Assembly (NCBI GenBank): GCA_009760855.2
Contig: WPIO01000023.1
Coordinates: forward strand, 4,117,501-4,181,500
Length of the DNA stretch: 64,000 nt
Direction: 5' to 3'
Source of the DNA: Cristatella mucedo
Taxonomy: Eukaryota > Bryozoa > Phylactolaemata > Cristatellidae
Shown here: positions 34,816 through 47,400 of the stretch, piece by piece
Numbering within the stretch: position 1 is the stretch's first letter
How the letters are laid out: each line of letters begins with the position of its first letter
Position numbers and translations under genes: made by a program
Notes under the pieces: model-generated
The model's input: the letters and a program-made list of their open reading frames with translations, nothing else
Database searches by the model: none
What the model was told of the DNA's origin: nothing

Positions 34816-35388
34816 ACAAAGGCGCGTAATCAGTCGGGGGTAGCGTCGCTAAGGCGTAAATTCCTAAGCCGCTGTATTCCTCTGAAATGTGCGGACACCG
34901 AAAAGCCACCAGCATGCCAGGCGCATACGGTGAGCACGCAGGCAGTTAAAGCATTTATTGCGGAGATCCCGAGATATTGCGAGAGCTCGATTTTCTCACC
35001 CGTTTTGTCTAACCTAGACTGCCACGACTGCGGCTTGACCTAAGATTGCCTTTAGGCCTCGGCAACGTACCCCGGCCGGCGGAGCGATCCCTGCGTAATT
35101 AACGCACTCGGCGATACTTCCGCTGCCCCACTTCCGACGGGTTTTTTCTTGAGAGCAATGTTCATTTTTATATAGAGCTTCAAAAGATATGTATTAAAAA
35201 TAACTATACAATACAGCTTGGAAACGCTTTTTGCATTGTGACAATTGTCAACTTATATCGACAGAAGTAATGTCGTTTCTTTAAATATGGCGACGATAGG
35301 GCCGTACGTGAGGGATCGGTGGTGTTTCGGGTGACGCTACCTACGCTACCTACTCTTATCCTTATTTTCGGAGAGCATAGGTTTGAGA
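34816..35388 (+). promoter_or_regulatory. Probable promoter and 5' UTR region of pelota
   Basis: A more GC- and CpG-rich island than its surroundings lies immediately upstream of the pelota start codon, including GGCGACGATAGGGCCGTACG near 35288. No TATA box or initiator could be fixed, so this is inference from position and composition. Confidence 0.4.
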
Positions 35389-35429
35389 ATGAGGGTAACT
35401 CACAGGCAAATCGACAGATTCGGTGAAGG
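35389..35429 (+). CDS. pelo: pelota exon 1
   Basis: Codes the first 13 codons and two bases of codon 14 ([13 protein letters not shown], then split Gly), followed by GTAAGC. It was chosen because it is the ATG exon upstream of exon 2 that ends in the phase exon 2 needs and fits the family's short leader. The MKL..K start common in pelota is not preserved, so this exon is the least certain. Confidence 0.7.
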
Positions 35430-38400
35430 GTAAGCCCGCCAACTACTCTTGCACTTATAATGCCGAGCGCCTCCTGTCTGTTGCCCTACAGTAGCCACCG
35501 GCGGACATCAGTTTTCTTTATTGTATCCGCAGTGCTCGCGCGCACCAGTGTCGGGTGATGCTGCTCTTTGTTTTACCGCTTGTATTCAAAACCGGAATTT
35601 TTCAATTGTCCCACGGTGCGAGGCTGCTAACACTGGCTCGCCCAGCTGGTGGACGATTCATAATTGTGGCCACCTGAAAGCAATCGGATAGAAGAGACTG
35701 GATAGCTGAAGCGCCAGTAAATCAGAGCTTCTAGATCAAGCAGGAGCACAATTCCGACTCTGGGAAACGAAACTAGAGTGATTTAAGAGACTTACTAGCT
35801 GAAGGACCGTGTAAGGGCCAGTCGCAGCTCTTGTTCGGCTCCACTAACCAGAATAACTGGTTGGATGCAGCGCCGGTAATTTGTGTATGTTACAGTGCCA
35901 CAGCTTTTATGTACTTACAGCAGGGGGGAATTCCATACTCTAGCATGGTGCAACAGTGCTGGCTGGCTGGTGGTTAGCAGACGACCGATCTGCAGCAGCA
36001 GCTGTGAGTCCCCAGAATCGCGAGTTACCGACATTGTTGGCTGCAACAACTAAATATGACGTTATTTAAAATGTTATATAGGCTCTGCTTCAAAAAAATA
36101 TAATATATGCTACCCCTAGGAGACCTGGTAATGTGAGAGAGCTGCACCTTCAGTGGAGTATTCATTCTACGAATGGACATGTCAGATGTCCTTACTTTAC
36201 ATGGACAGGACATGACCTTACTTTAAGGAAGCAAGCCCCTTATTTAGTCGCAAATGTGTTTTAGCTGATTTGGAGTTTTGCACAAATCTAGGCAACTCTT
36301 GCTTGCGACACCAGTCTGTCCATACCTAAAGATTGGCTTGCCGTGGGATGTATCTAGCTGGGCACCACGTTGTGCTCCATGATATCTCAGTCCTATCAGG
36401 ACTATTTAGGGATCTTAAGTGGAAAGCTAGGTCACTCTCAATCCCTCACTACCTCACTGTCTATTTTCTTTCTTATGCATCATCAGGCAGGCTTTAATGC
36501 TTGAAATATTCGGGCAGACACATAAATTCTGATAGGCTATTAGTGAAGTGGATGCCACTCAGCACCGACCATGCTCTTACTAAATGGTCAGTGCTTGAGC
36601 CCCCATCTGTTTTCTGCATGTCGTGTGCAGAGTGTGACTGGAGCTGGAATCCATGGGACCCAACCCTTCTGAGTAGTAATAACACCCAAACCACAGCTAA
36701 CCCGCACGGTGGGTCAGTGGCACCCATAGCACATATAATAATAATAATAATTATTATAATGTATGTCGTCATGTCAGGGGATGGGATGTGTTGACGTGCA
36801 TTGGGAGTGAGTTCCAGGCTTTGGGAGCATTTGAACTACAGGCACGGTGTCCACAGGTTTTGAGGATTGTACAATGTATAACTAAACGATTATACGACGT
36901 ATAGCTAAACGATTCGAGTCAGAGCAGCAGGTTGTACGATTCTTGGATTCTTAGTGACGGAGTAGTACTAGTAGGTAGGCAGGAGCCAGAGAAAAGGGAC
37001 CTACAAGTGAATGACAGAACCTTGAAGTTGCTGCTTGATTTGGTGTCAATGCAGGTCGGCGAGAAATGGTGCAATGTGGCAACAAAGCTACTCACCATGC
37101 ACAAGCCTAGCTGCAGAGTTTTGCACCAGCTGTAAGCATCTGATTGCACATGCCAGTAGACCAGCAAGAAGTGAGTTACAAAAGTCGAGACGGGATGTTG
37201 CAAGTGCATGGATCAGTTTAGATGTAGTATCCCTGTTTAAGCAAGCCCGAATTTTACCAATTTTAAGCAGCTGAAAAAGGCAGACGACTGTGAAGCTGAT
37301 GTAGTCGTCTAATAAAAGTTCACTTTGGAACAGGACACCTAGATTACGTGCAGATTCAACAGGAGATATGTTGGCGGAGCCGATTTTGAGCGTTAGGTTT
37401 TCCAATTTCTGAATCACATGGTTTGCCTGTAGCTAGTAAGTTGGTCTCTGTGGCATGCAAATGCTCATGCCAGAGAACTGCTGTTCTTATAAGCTGATTA
37501 GTTCTATATCCAATATCCTTGTGCGTGGAGTCGACTGTATGCATGTACGTGGAGATGATGGGACATGTTGACCACATGAGCTTAGAATGGGTAACCGAAC
37601 GAAAAAGAAACCGACACTGAGCACATTGATGCAAAGCTATAAACAAACAAACAAAAACGATTGTCTCACTGTGGCAGCTACGACCAGCTATTGTTGCTGC
37701 TATCCACAGGTTTCCTACATTCAGCCATTGTAGCTTATCTGGTCTTCGGGAGCATTTCTGAGGTAGGCAGAAAATTTCAACTTGGTGCTAGGCAGAGCTG
37801 CATTTCTTGTTAGCTTAAATTAGAAATCGAAGACCATCAGCCTCCGTGTATCTTGATTCTGACAGCATAACAATCGAAGCATAACATAACAATCATAAGC
37901 ATAACAATCATAATCATAAGCATAATCATAAGCACAACAATCGAAACTAGCCGGTCTGAGCTTATACCAAAATGATGCCGGATTGTTCTATTGCCTCAAG
38001 GTTTGAAAGTAATGTTGCCATCAAAGAGCACATCCTTCGTCATTCTGCGAATGTGTTTGACACGCAGGTCTAATATAATGCTAATTTGTAAGGGTGGACA
38101 TGGAACCACAGCCCTGTAGTAGTTAGAAATTTCGAGTGTTCAGTCATAGCGCAGTTGAGTAGCACGTACTTAAAGGTTTTTGGTACTGGCCTTGAAAAGT
38201 CCAACATTTGATTTCAGATAGACCTATGATCGTGAAAAAAGTTGTTATTGTATAGGCAGACCAAGTATTTAGTAAATTGTTATTATATGTTCCTCATTGA
38301 ATTCTATAGACTTATAAGTGTCTGTACTTAGCAGCTTATGGCCTAGCAGGTGCATATACATGTATAATGTGAATAATGAAGTATATCTAGAGACTGAGCA

Positions 38401-41400
38401 AGCCAGTGGTGTGCACATTTGAAAATGATTTAGAGGAAGCTGCTAGTTTGATTATGTCTGATAGCTTGAACTTTGCTGCATCTGTAAGGAGTAGGTTTGA
38501 CACGATATGGTTGCATAAGACATGTTTAAGTAAATTGAACATGCTCAAACCAGTGCCTTCCTTGGATTACTTGTCAGGATAATTGCACAGGCTGTTTCGA
38601 ATATGTATTTACAATAGGTGGCATTGTTCAAGATGCTGTCTGCTGTGTTCTTGCAATCTCAATCCCTTTAGTATAAACAAATACACTCTTGGGTCTTAGT
38701 CTAAGGTACAAGTGCTCGAATTTCACGACCCAGATCGTGGGTTCGAGCCCTGCTGTAAGCAGTTCTCTATTGGTCACTGCAAGCGGGTGATAGCTGCTAA
38801 GGCTTTTCTGCCACTATAGGATTTAGACTAAGCCAAACGCTAATTTTTTTTAAATAGGACGTATATTTACTTTTAAAATTTATCTTGTATGAGCCCATAG
38901 GTATTTTGTAGGGATGTGAAAGGCCCGCTTTAATTAATTTCTATCTTCTACTGCAGCTGCGTCACGCTTATTGCGGAAGAGCCTGAAGATATGTGGCATG
39001 CATATAACATAATTAGCGAAGGTGACACGTTGAAGTCGACAACCATAAGGTATGTATTAGCATGCTTAGCCACTATGTGTGTTCTGGGTTTTAGCCCAGA
39101 GGATAAGGTGCTCGCTCTTCAGAACTCTGGTCTTGGGTTAGAGTCCTGTAGTGAGTGATCTTTTATTGTCCACTGCTAGTGGTGATGATAGCCGTGAAGG
39201 CTCTCTGCTGCTACAAGCAGCTCACTGCCTGTGGACTCACTCATAGTAATTCCGTCACGGAAGACACTGCTGCTCCATCTTTCAGCTTGACGGAAGTCTG
39301 CCATCTTAACCTGTGATGCAAAAAAAGGACAGGCTTTCTCATTTTAATGAGTAGATGTAAATGAGGCTGTTAAATCTGCTTGCATGTATGTATGTTGATA
39401 TCATCTGCTAGGTTTGAACAACTCAAAGCCCTAGCTTGAGTATTGGCAAGCTATGTGTCAAATTATATTCTCGTACTGTTGTATAAACCATCCAATGCAG
39501 TTTTAATCAAAGGGCACATTTGCTCCTTTAGATATTTGTTTAGATACCTGCAGTAGTTTCTTAAATGGCATAGCTTAATGCTATGAGCTCTGCTAACACT
39601 TGTAAGCTTGCCATTTGACTTAGATATGGGACGGAAAAGGATCAGGTGATAATTTTTTTTTAGGTCAGGAAAATCCAACAATTTGATCTTTAGCACACAC
39701 AAAATAAACCGATTCTCTGCTCCAGACCTGGACCCCTACTGCTAATGAGACAACTGTCAACTGCACGGCAGCAAACGACATGCGCTATAGATTACCACAA
39801 TGTGAGCTCTTTCCTGCTACTATGGTTCAAACGTTATCACTAGTTCCCACGAAGTGAATGGGATTTGAGCCTTTTCATCTGCCTGTGTGCTTTGACTTGA
39901 GAAAGAAGATGGAGGCATTAGTGGAGCAGACAAAATAGGGCAAGGGATTGGAAAATTTATCTGAATGGAGGAAGCAGCGTAAGAGAAGATAGGCACAGTG
40001 AGGATCTTTAAAACAGTGCAGCTATCAAGCTAAGTATGCAGATGTAGACTGTGCATATGAAGCTTGGCATGTGTTTGCTAAGTATTTAGATCTAGCATGT
40101 GTATGATGGATACCACATGTTTCTTGATGTAGGAACCAGAAGCAGCAAGACGTGTCAGAGATTGATATCAGATACATGTGTAGGCTTGTAGCACTTCCTC
40201 ATCAATGCACAGAAATATAGATATCAGTATCTGGGATTCAGGCGAAATGAGCTTAACCTTTGCGGACCGACCCTGGCTTCTCCTATTTGAGCACTAGTTT
40301 TACTATTCTATACAATTAAAAAAAATATATAATTTATTTCCCTAAGAGAACCTAATCTCTATCTGAATGTGTTACACATACATCAGGCCGTAAGCCCACG
40401 ACCTTGGTTGTTATTGGCAAGTGCCTTACCCCTGGGCCAAATCTAGGCATATACTAGCTTGACTGCTGATTCAGGAACTACTTTTAGCTTTCCAAAGCGT
40501 TTTTAGTAAGGCTCACAAGAAAGTTTCCTTAACCGGCTCATTTTGGGCCTGGTGAAATGGTTAGCTCAGCTGCTGTTGCTTGAAAAAATCAATTTCCTGG
40601 TTTAGGGATACAGTGGCTTTGAATTGGGTACAACAGGCAGTCTTGTGTTCAGTCTTGTGTTCACCATTGGTAACGATGACACTTTGACGTCAAATGGTAT
40701 GTGGTGGTGTGATCACTAACTTCCCAGCAGCTATTGTAAAACTGCCTAGTATAGCCGCCAGTTTGGTGTTCCAAGTAATTCGATCTTATCATTATTAAGC
40801 TTAGAAACTACTTGGCCATCTCCAAACAAATCTCGGGGCATTCACGCGACCTATTCGTTGCTGAGAGATACCCTATACGTATCGGCAGGATTAAAACAGA
40901 ACTCGATATTGTGGAACAGGAAGGCCTGACAAGCTGTGGCTGCCTCTTCCTTCAGCTAAGAAGAGAACTCTCTTCAATGGCTGACATACTAAAATTGCTC
41001 ACAGTACGCAAAAATATTTATTGACAGCCTGCTAACAAATACATGCAGTTGCTATGGTATGTATGCAATCATATGGTGTTGCCCTGCCACAATTCTTAAT
41101 TACCTCACTTATCCTCCTAAGCATAGAATCCATAAGCTTCACCGGTATCACTTGTACTGTAGCATTCCACAGAGTCTTAACTTCATTGCAAAGATCCCCT
41201 GTTGATGTAGACCGTACACCCGCCTCAGCCACCTGTCAATGTCGTCCCATAGATATTCTATGTGGTTTAGATCCGGCTGGATATGTTAGACCAGACTGGC
41301 TGTGCTGGTGCATTAGCACCTCTCCTGGTTCTTTTAAGAAATGCTTTACTGACGTGGCAGTGAGCTTAGTCATCTTGCTGCTAAATATACCGATCCCGAA

Positions 41401-44400
41401 GCAGAGTTTTTTGCGCTTCGTAATAATGAAGGTACACGTGTTGGTTCATAATACCTTCGATCTTATGTTCTAACACCCACCCGGAAAAGCAGCCCAAAGC
41501 CATCACCAATTAGTCGCCGAATTGTACTGTAGGTTGAAAGCAGTCATGCCGGTAAGCCTAACCCGTCCTTTGGCTAACCCTAATGCATCACTTTCTGTTG
41601 CTAAATATCGTGAACGTGCCATGGTCTGTCCATTAACTAGAATTCCACTCTTTTGTCCTGTGGGCATCGCCTTGAGCCCACTGCTAGCAGTCTGCTTCAT
41701 GGCTGCTGGTGAGCAGAGGCTTGCGTTGCGACCCGCCGGAAGATGCCACTCTTAGTGAGCTGCCTACTGACAATATCTTTACTAATTGTGTGTTATATAC
41801 CTTAGAGTTGCTCTTTTTAAGGAAAGTGCAGACCCAGTCTGCCACTGGGAGTGTCGCCAACTCAAAGGTTAGGACTACTCTGGAAATCGCTATAGAGGCT
41901 GTTGATTTTGATATTCAAGCATGCGTTCTCCGTGTCAAAGGCCGAAACGTGCAGGAGAATGAATATGTCAAGGTATAAAACGCAGTGTGCTAGATCGTGC
42001 TGATCCATACAGACTTTCATGTAGTCTCGTTATTGCATGTTTGGATGTTGTGAATGTATGCTGGCTTGAAAGATGATGCATGCCTGCTTATTGCCCATTG
42101 TTGTTAGCTCAGAAGATGCAAATATTGATTAAACCATAGGTGGTGCCGATTTCTTTAGAGTCGGAAAACGTGTAACCACATGCATTGGATTTAATATTCT
42201 TTATAGCTTTCCCATGCATTGGATTTAATATTCTTTATAGCATTTCCCATGCATGGCTCTCAATTTATAATAATAATAATACATTTCTATAGCGACATCA
42301 TAGAACTTAATCTCTCTCTAGGCACTTGACATATGCTGTAAAAGGAAGCTTGACTGATCATTTGGTTAGTGACGGAATATGCCACCACTTAGCCAGGAGA
42401 CACCCATTAGCATGCCCAAGATACATGCTTGTAACGTTTGCTAGTGAGAACTTGTGACTGATGCCGCTGTAATGTGTAGATGGCAGCAGGCCCGTTTGAT
42501 TCATGGACGTTTAGCTTACGTGACCTAGTTTTACTACTTCAGTGCTATCATATGCTTGCTGTGTGCGAACTCGGCTGTAACAATTTAAACTTGAAGTTCA
42601 AGATCTGCTCTCTGTATACTTGCTGCAGATTATGCTTTCCAGTAGTGTTTGCGCCTATGTGCAGTAAGCTTACTCCCACTGCTAATGTGTGCCATTGGTC
42701 TTTTTGTCTGAGTATCAAACCCTGTTTGCATATGCTTACCACTGTATTCAGATCGATAGATATGCTTGCTCCCACTTTTCGACTGGCTTCCTTTTGAAAA
42801 CTTACTTTAAATGTGTTTCAATATTTATGTTTGCACTTGATTAATCAGAGTCGTAGCTAGTGGTGTGGACACGAGTAATTTTTCCCTTCAACTGCTGCAT
42901 CTACGATAATAAGTACATTATTTTACCGTGGTATAAGCCCCCCCCCCCGATGTATAAGCCCCTCCCAATTTTTGAACCAATTTTTTGGACTAAAAAATGT
43001 TTTTATTCAATAACTGAATGAACTAAACAATGTCAACATTCATAATAATCACTCATGTCACAATTCATATCCTCTGCATCAGGAATGGTGATGATACCCT
43101 CTCCATCTTCCTCCTTCATATCGAATACATTTTGGCGACCAGTTAATGTTTGTTGGGTGGCATTCAAAGCTGGTACGTTGTTTAGCAAAATCCCAAGGCA
43201 GAAAAGAGTAACCTTCCATGTATAAACCCGCTCTCCATTATCTGACACCAAATGTTGGAGAGAAAAAGGGTGGGGCTTATAAGCGGCAAGATAGGTAAAT
43301 AACCATGTGTTCATGGGAGAGTTCACTTTGTTGTTTCTTATACTTCTTACCTTATAGACCTTCCTTTAGAAGTACCACTAGCAGCACATCTGGGCATATA
43401 TATTTTACTTTGAGAAGTGGTGTTAAAGGAATCTGCTGGCTGGCCTGGCTTATTCTCACTCTTGTGACAGGTGACTGTTAGGTGGAAGCTTGCATTACGG
43501 TCCCAGTCAGTTTTGTTTGTAGTGGAGAATAGCGTTATTTACAGCCTTGCAAGTTTGGTGGGAAAGAAATCAGTGGTGGCCAGATAATCTATTGACGGCA
43601 TTTCTTCTTACTTTCACTTGCTCAGTTTAAAAGAACAAGCAAATTGTTTTTTAACTTAATGGTCATCAGGCATGTTATAACTAAGGCAGCCCAACTTAAA
43701 GCTTGTCTTTGGAATCCTCGCTCAATGTGCCACAAATCTCTAATTATAAGAGACCTTATTTCTGAAAATGGTCTCGACCTGCTCGCTTTGACTGAAACTC
43801 GACCAAAATCGGTAAACTGCACGACAATTAAAGACACTACCCTGCCTGGTTTCTTATTCTTTCACACCTCTAGATCAATTAAAACTCGAGGTGAAGCTGC
43901 TATTATCATGCACGCGAAATTCGACTTCAGGCCATTTGCAGTGCCATCGAAGCAGTCTTTCGAATCGATTATCTTGATTTCACCCGACAAGTTACATGGC
44001 AGATGGCAGTAGTCTATCGCCCACCAGGTACCAAGTCCTCCTTTAATTCAGATTTCTCCGATCTCATTTCGATTATGTGTGCAATAAATCGATCCTTCCT
44101 CGTTATGAGTGACTTCATGCCTACAGCAATGAATTTTGTGCATTGACTGACTCATTGTCTCCTGTGGCTCATGTGCATGGGTCGACTCACATCAAGGCTC
44201 ACACACTCGACCAAATTTTCTCATACAACTGCACTTTGTCATCACCAAGTATTACCCAATCCTATCCTGCTTATCTGACCACATGCAGATCTCATTCAGT
44301 CTACAATGTGTGCCCTCCTTTTCCCCTTCCTCTAAAATCACCCGTGAGTCACGAAACCTCGAGACCCTTGACATCGACACTGTTCATGCAAGAATATCAG

Positions 44401-47400
44401 CCTTGCCTCTGCTGCTCAGTCCCCCTTCCGACCTATCATCATTGGTCGACTGCTCCAATACGACACTAGCTGACATGCTCGACGAGTTTGCACCTCTGAC
44501 TGAGCGCACTGTGCGCCCTCGCCCGGACGGCCATTGGTTTACCACAGACATTAAACTAGCTAGGTCTACTAAGCACAAGCTTAAAAAAGCATACAAAAGA
44601 TCGGGACTGACTGTCCATCGACAGGCATACGAGGACTACTGTAGGTCGCACCAATCGATCCCAGCAAACGCCAAGTCTAGCTTCTATAAAAAAACATTGT
44701 TGAATCACAGATGAATAATCCAAAAATGTTGATGTCGACGATCAACCATCTCCTTAACAACTCCCAGGTTAGCTCCTTACCTTATGATCCTTGTGATGAT
44801 CTAGCTGATCGCTTCTCTAGCTTCTTTGTCCAGAAACAGACAGGATCAGGGAGTCCATCCCTACGATGGCAGCATCCCCCTAGAATGTTGCCACTCAATT
44901 CCTTGCAGCACCTCAATGTCTGCATTCAATGAGGTCACTAGTGATCTCGTCCTGAAGTTCATATCCCAATCAAAGAAGACAACAAGTCATCTGGACCGTA
45001 TTCACACTGTCCTGCTCCTACATTCTACATCCTACATTGATCTGCTGCTGCCATGCATAACTAACATCATTAATATGTCACTAGCCTCAGGTCATGTCCC
45101 AGCACCTTTCAAAAAAACTGTAGTCAGGCCACTTCTCAAGAAATCGACACTAGACCAAGAGAACTTAAGCAACTACCGCCCAGTCTCCCTTCTACCATTC
45201 ATATCGAAGACATTGGAACAAGTCGTGGCAGAGTTGCTGAACTCATATTTTGAAAATTCAAACCTTGCTGGTAAGTTCCAGTCTTGTTTTAGAGCCAATC
45301 ACTCCACACTCAGCAAAGGGAATTCAATTGAGTGGTGAGTAAAATCATGCTTGACAAACAAACAAAATGAGTACAACGACCTACTTAGGAATGCAGACAT
45401 GGGTAGATAGAGAATCTCTGCTTGTTTTGCTCGTTCTTTCTGCAGCTTTTGATACTATCGATCACCAAGTCCTTCTTGAGCACCTCTCATCTCGCCCGGG
45501 CATCACTTGCACTGCACTGCAGTGGTTCAGGTCCTATCTCAGTGAGGCACTCCAGTGTATTGATATGAATGAACAAAGATCCTCAGATAAATCTCTGAAA
45601 TATGGGGTACCGCAGGGCTCTGTTCTTGGTTCGGTTTTTTCACGGTTTATACTCCCCCTCTAGCCGATGTGATTTCCATGCACAATCTAGGCTTTCACTT
45701 CTATGCGGATGACACACAGTTGTACCTTTGCTCTCCCAGCCTTCCAGCACGACAAATTCTCTCAACTCCCTTGCTGCATGTATTGATGGCATCCACACAT
45801 GGATGGCAGCAAATTTTCTTAAATTGTATGATGATAAAAACTAACTTACTAGTCATGGACCATTCAATTGCATTTCCCTTTGCAGCAAGTGTAAAGTGCC
45901 TAGAGAGAGAGATTAACTTCTCTGAGGGTGCTTTATCAAGTGCATTATTATTATTATTATTATCGACAAACCAAGTATGCTTCAGAAATTGGTAAGGTTA
46001 AAGCTCAAAATTGGCTCTGCCAGCAGACTAGGTGTCATGTTCCAAAGTGACCTTTCGTTAGACGACCACATAAGCTCCACAATCAAGTCTACCTACTTTC
46101 AGCTACATAACATTGCTCAAATTCGGTCTTGTTTAGACAGGGATACCACATCCAAGTTGGTCCATGCATTTGTGACATCCCATCTTGACTTCTGTAACTC
46201 ACTGCCTGCTGGTCTACCGGCGTATGTAACCAGGTGCTTCCAGCTACTGTAAAACTGCAGCTAGGCTTGTCTGTCGTGAGTGTCGAAGTTGCCACATCAC
46301 ACCCCTTCTCGCCGACCTGCACTGGCTACCAGTCAAGCAACGCATCGACTTAAAGGTTTAGTCGCTCACTTTTATGTCCCTTCATTTTTTGGCTCCAGCC
46401 TACCTATTAGATCTACTGCCCCACCATGTTAAGCATCGGACCACCCATTTTTCGGAATCTAGCTGTTTACATATACCTCGTACAAACCTCAAATCCTTTG
46501 GAGACCATACCTTCAGTTCGTATGCTCCCAAAGCCTGGAACTCACTACTGACTTCCTTCACGACATCCCCTGACTTGACCATATTTAAAAGGAAATTAAA
46601 AACGCACTTATTTATCACAGCATTTAGTGGGTGCTTGCGATTCGTCCTTTATGCCCTTATGCCTGCTGACACTGTGCATGGTGCACTAACTACAGTTGCA
46701 TGCTGACCCTGTGCATGTCACCCCTAACCATGCTATGCTTGTTTATCGAGCATGCTACCACTAACCATAGGATCGTGTATCTTTGGCAGCAAATGTAAAG
46801 TGCCTAGAAAGAGATTGTGTTCTCTGAGAGCGCTTTATCAAGTGTTTTATTATTAGTAGTATTATTATAAATGGCTGTTGTGAATTGCAAACTGGCTTAG
46901 CAAACTGTGAGACATAATAAATAACCTGAAACATTCTTGTACTAAATTTACCTCATCCTTTCCCAGTTTATTCTTTTCATTGCGAATGCGTGGCTGTGTT
47001 GTTTGTGACCAGTACACACAAAGCTGGCCTGCACATAACTCACTGCACTGCCCAAGCATCGAGAGGCAGTTGATCTCCAGTCAGACCAAATTAGCAACTC
47101 CTGTGAAGAGTGTACATGAGGCTCAAGAGGCTCCTGAAGGGATGAAGGTCTCAGAGCTTTGCAGTCACTTTTCGCTGACATAACAAAAAACAGTGCCCCT
47201 GTTTGTTCAGGTTGCCGCTTTGTTTGTGCTTGTTGCTATCTTAAAGGGTGTTGCAGTTTTATAACGACTGGTTCCTGCATGGTTGAAGTGCCCCATCTAT
47301 CCCCTCCTTTGTTTTTAGATGGGAGCATACCATACTCTAGACCTTGAGATGAATAGGAGGTTCACTCTTGGCAAACATGAATGGGACAGTGTTGCTCTGG

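Larger units (their letters stand above)
43640..46869 (+). pseudogene. Near-full-length L2/CR1-like LINE ORF2 in pelota intron 3
   Basis: Order: endonuclease start ([21 protein letters not shown]) near 43700; endonuclease end ([13 protein letters not shown]) near 44200; linker ([20 protein letters not shown]); RT fingers ([20 protein letters not shown]) near 45170; motif A ([12 protein letters not shown]) near 45440; [10 protein letters not shown] near 45610; an intact FYADD active site near 45703; C-terminal segment ([27 protein letters not shown]); 3' UTR; hairpin tail ending about 46869. Frameshifts and stops occur between most blocks. Two foreign pieces lie inside: 45313-45370 and 45858-45963. 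It defines the family used to name the shorter tails here. Same strand as pelota. Confidence 0.9.

Noticed and set aside
37863-37947. CRISPR-like short repeats
   Set aside because: Repeat units are imperfect, spacers are not unique and the genome is eukaryotic; it is a minisatellite.
38690-38840. tRNA gene suggested by A- and B-box sequences
   Set aside because: The same boxes recur in several dispersed copies with SINE bodies and no tRNA cloverleaf is evident; these are SINE heads.
41054-41473. 139-aa forward open frame
   Set aside because: It is the antisense shadow of the reverse-strand Tc1/mariner transposase fossil.
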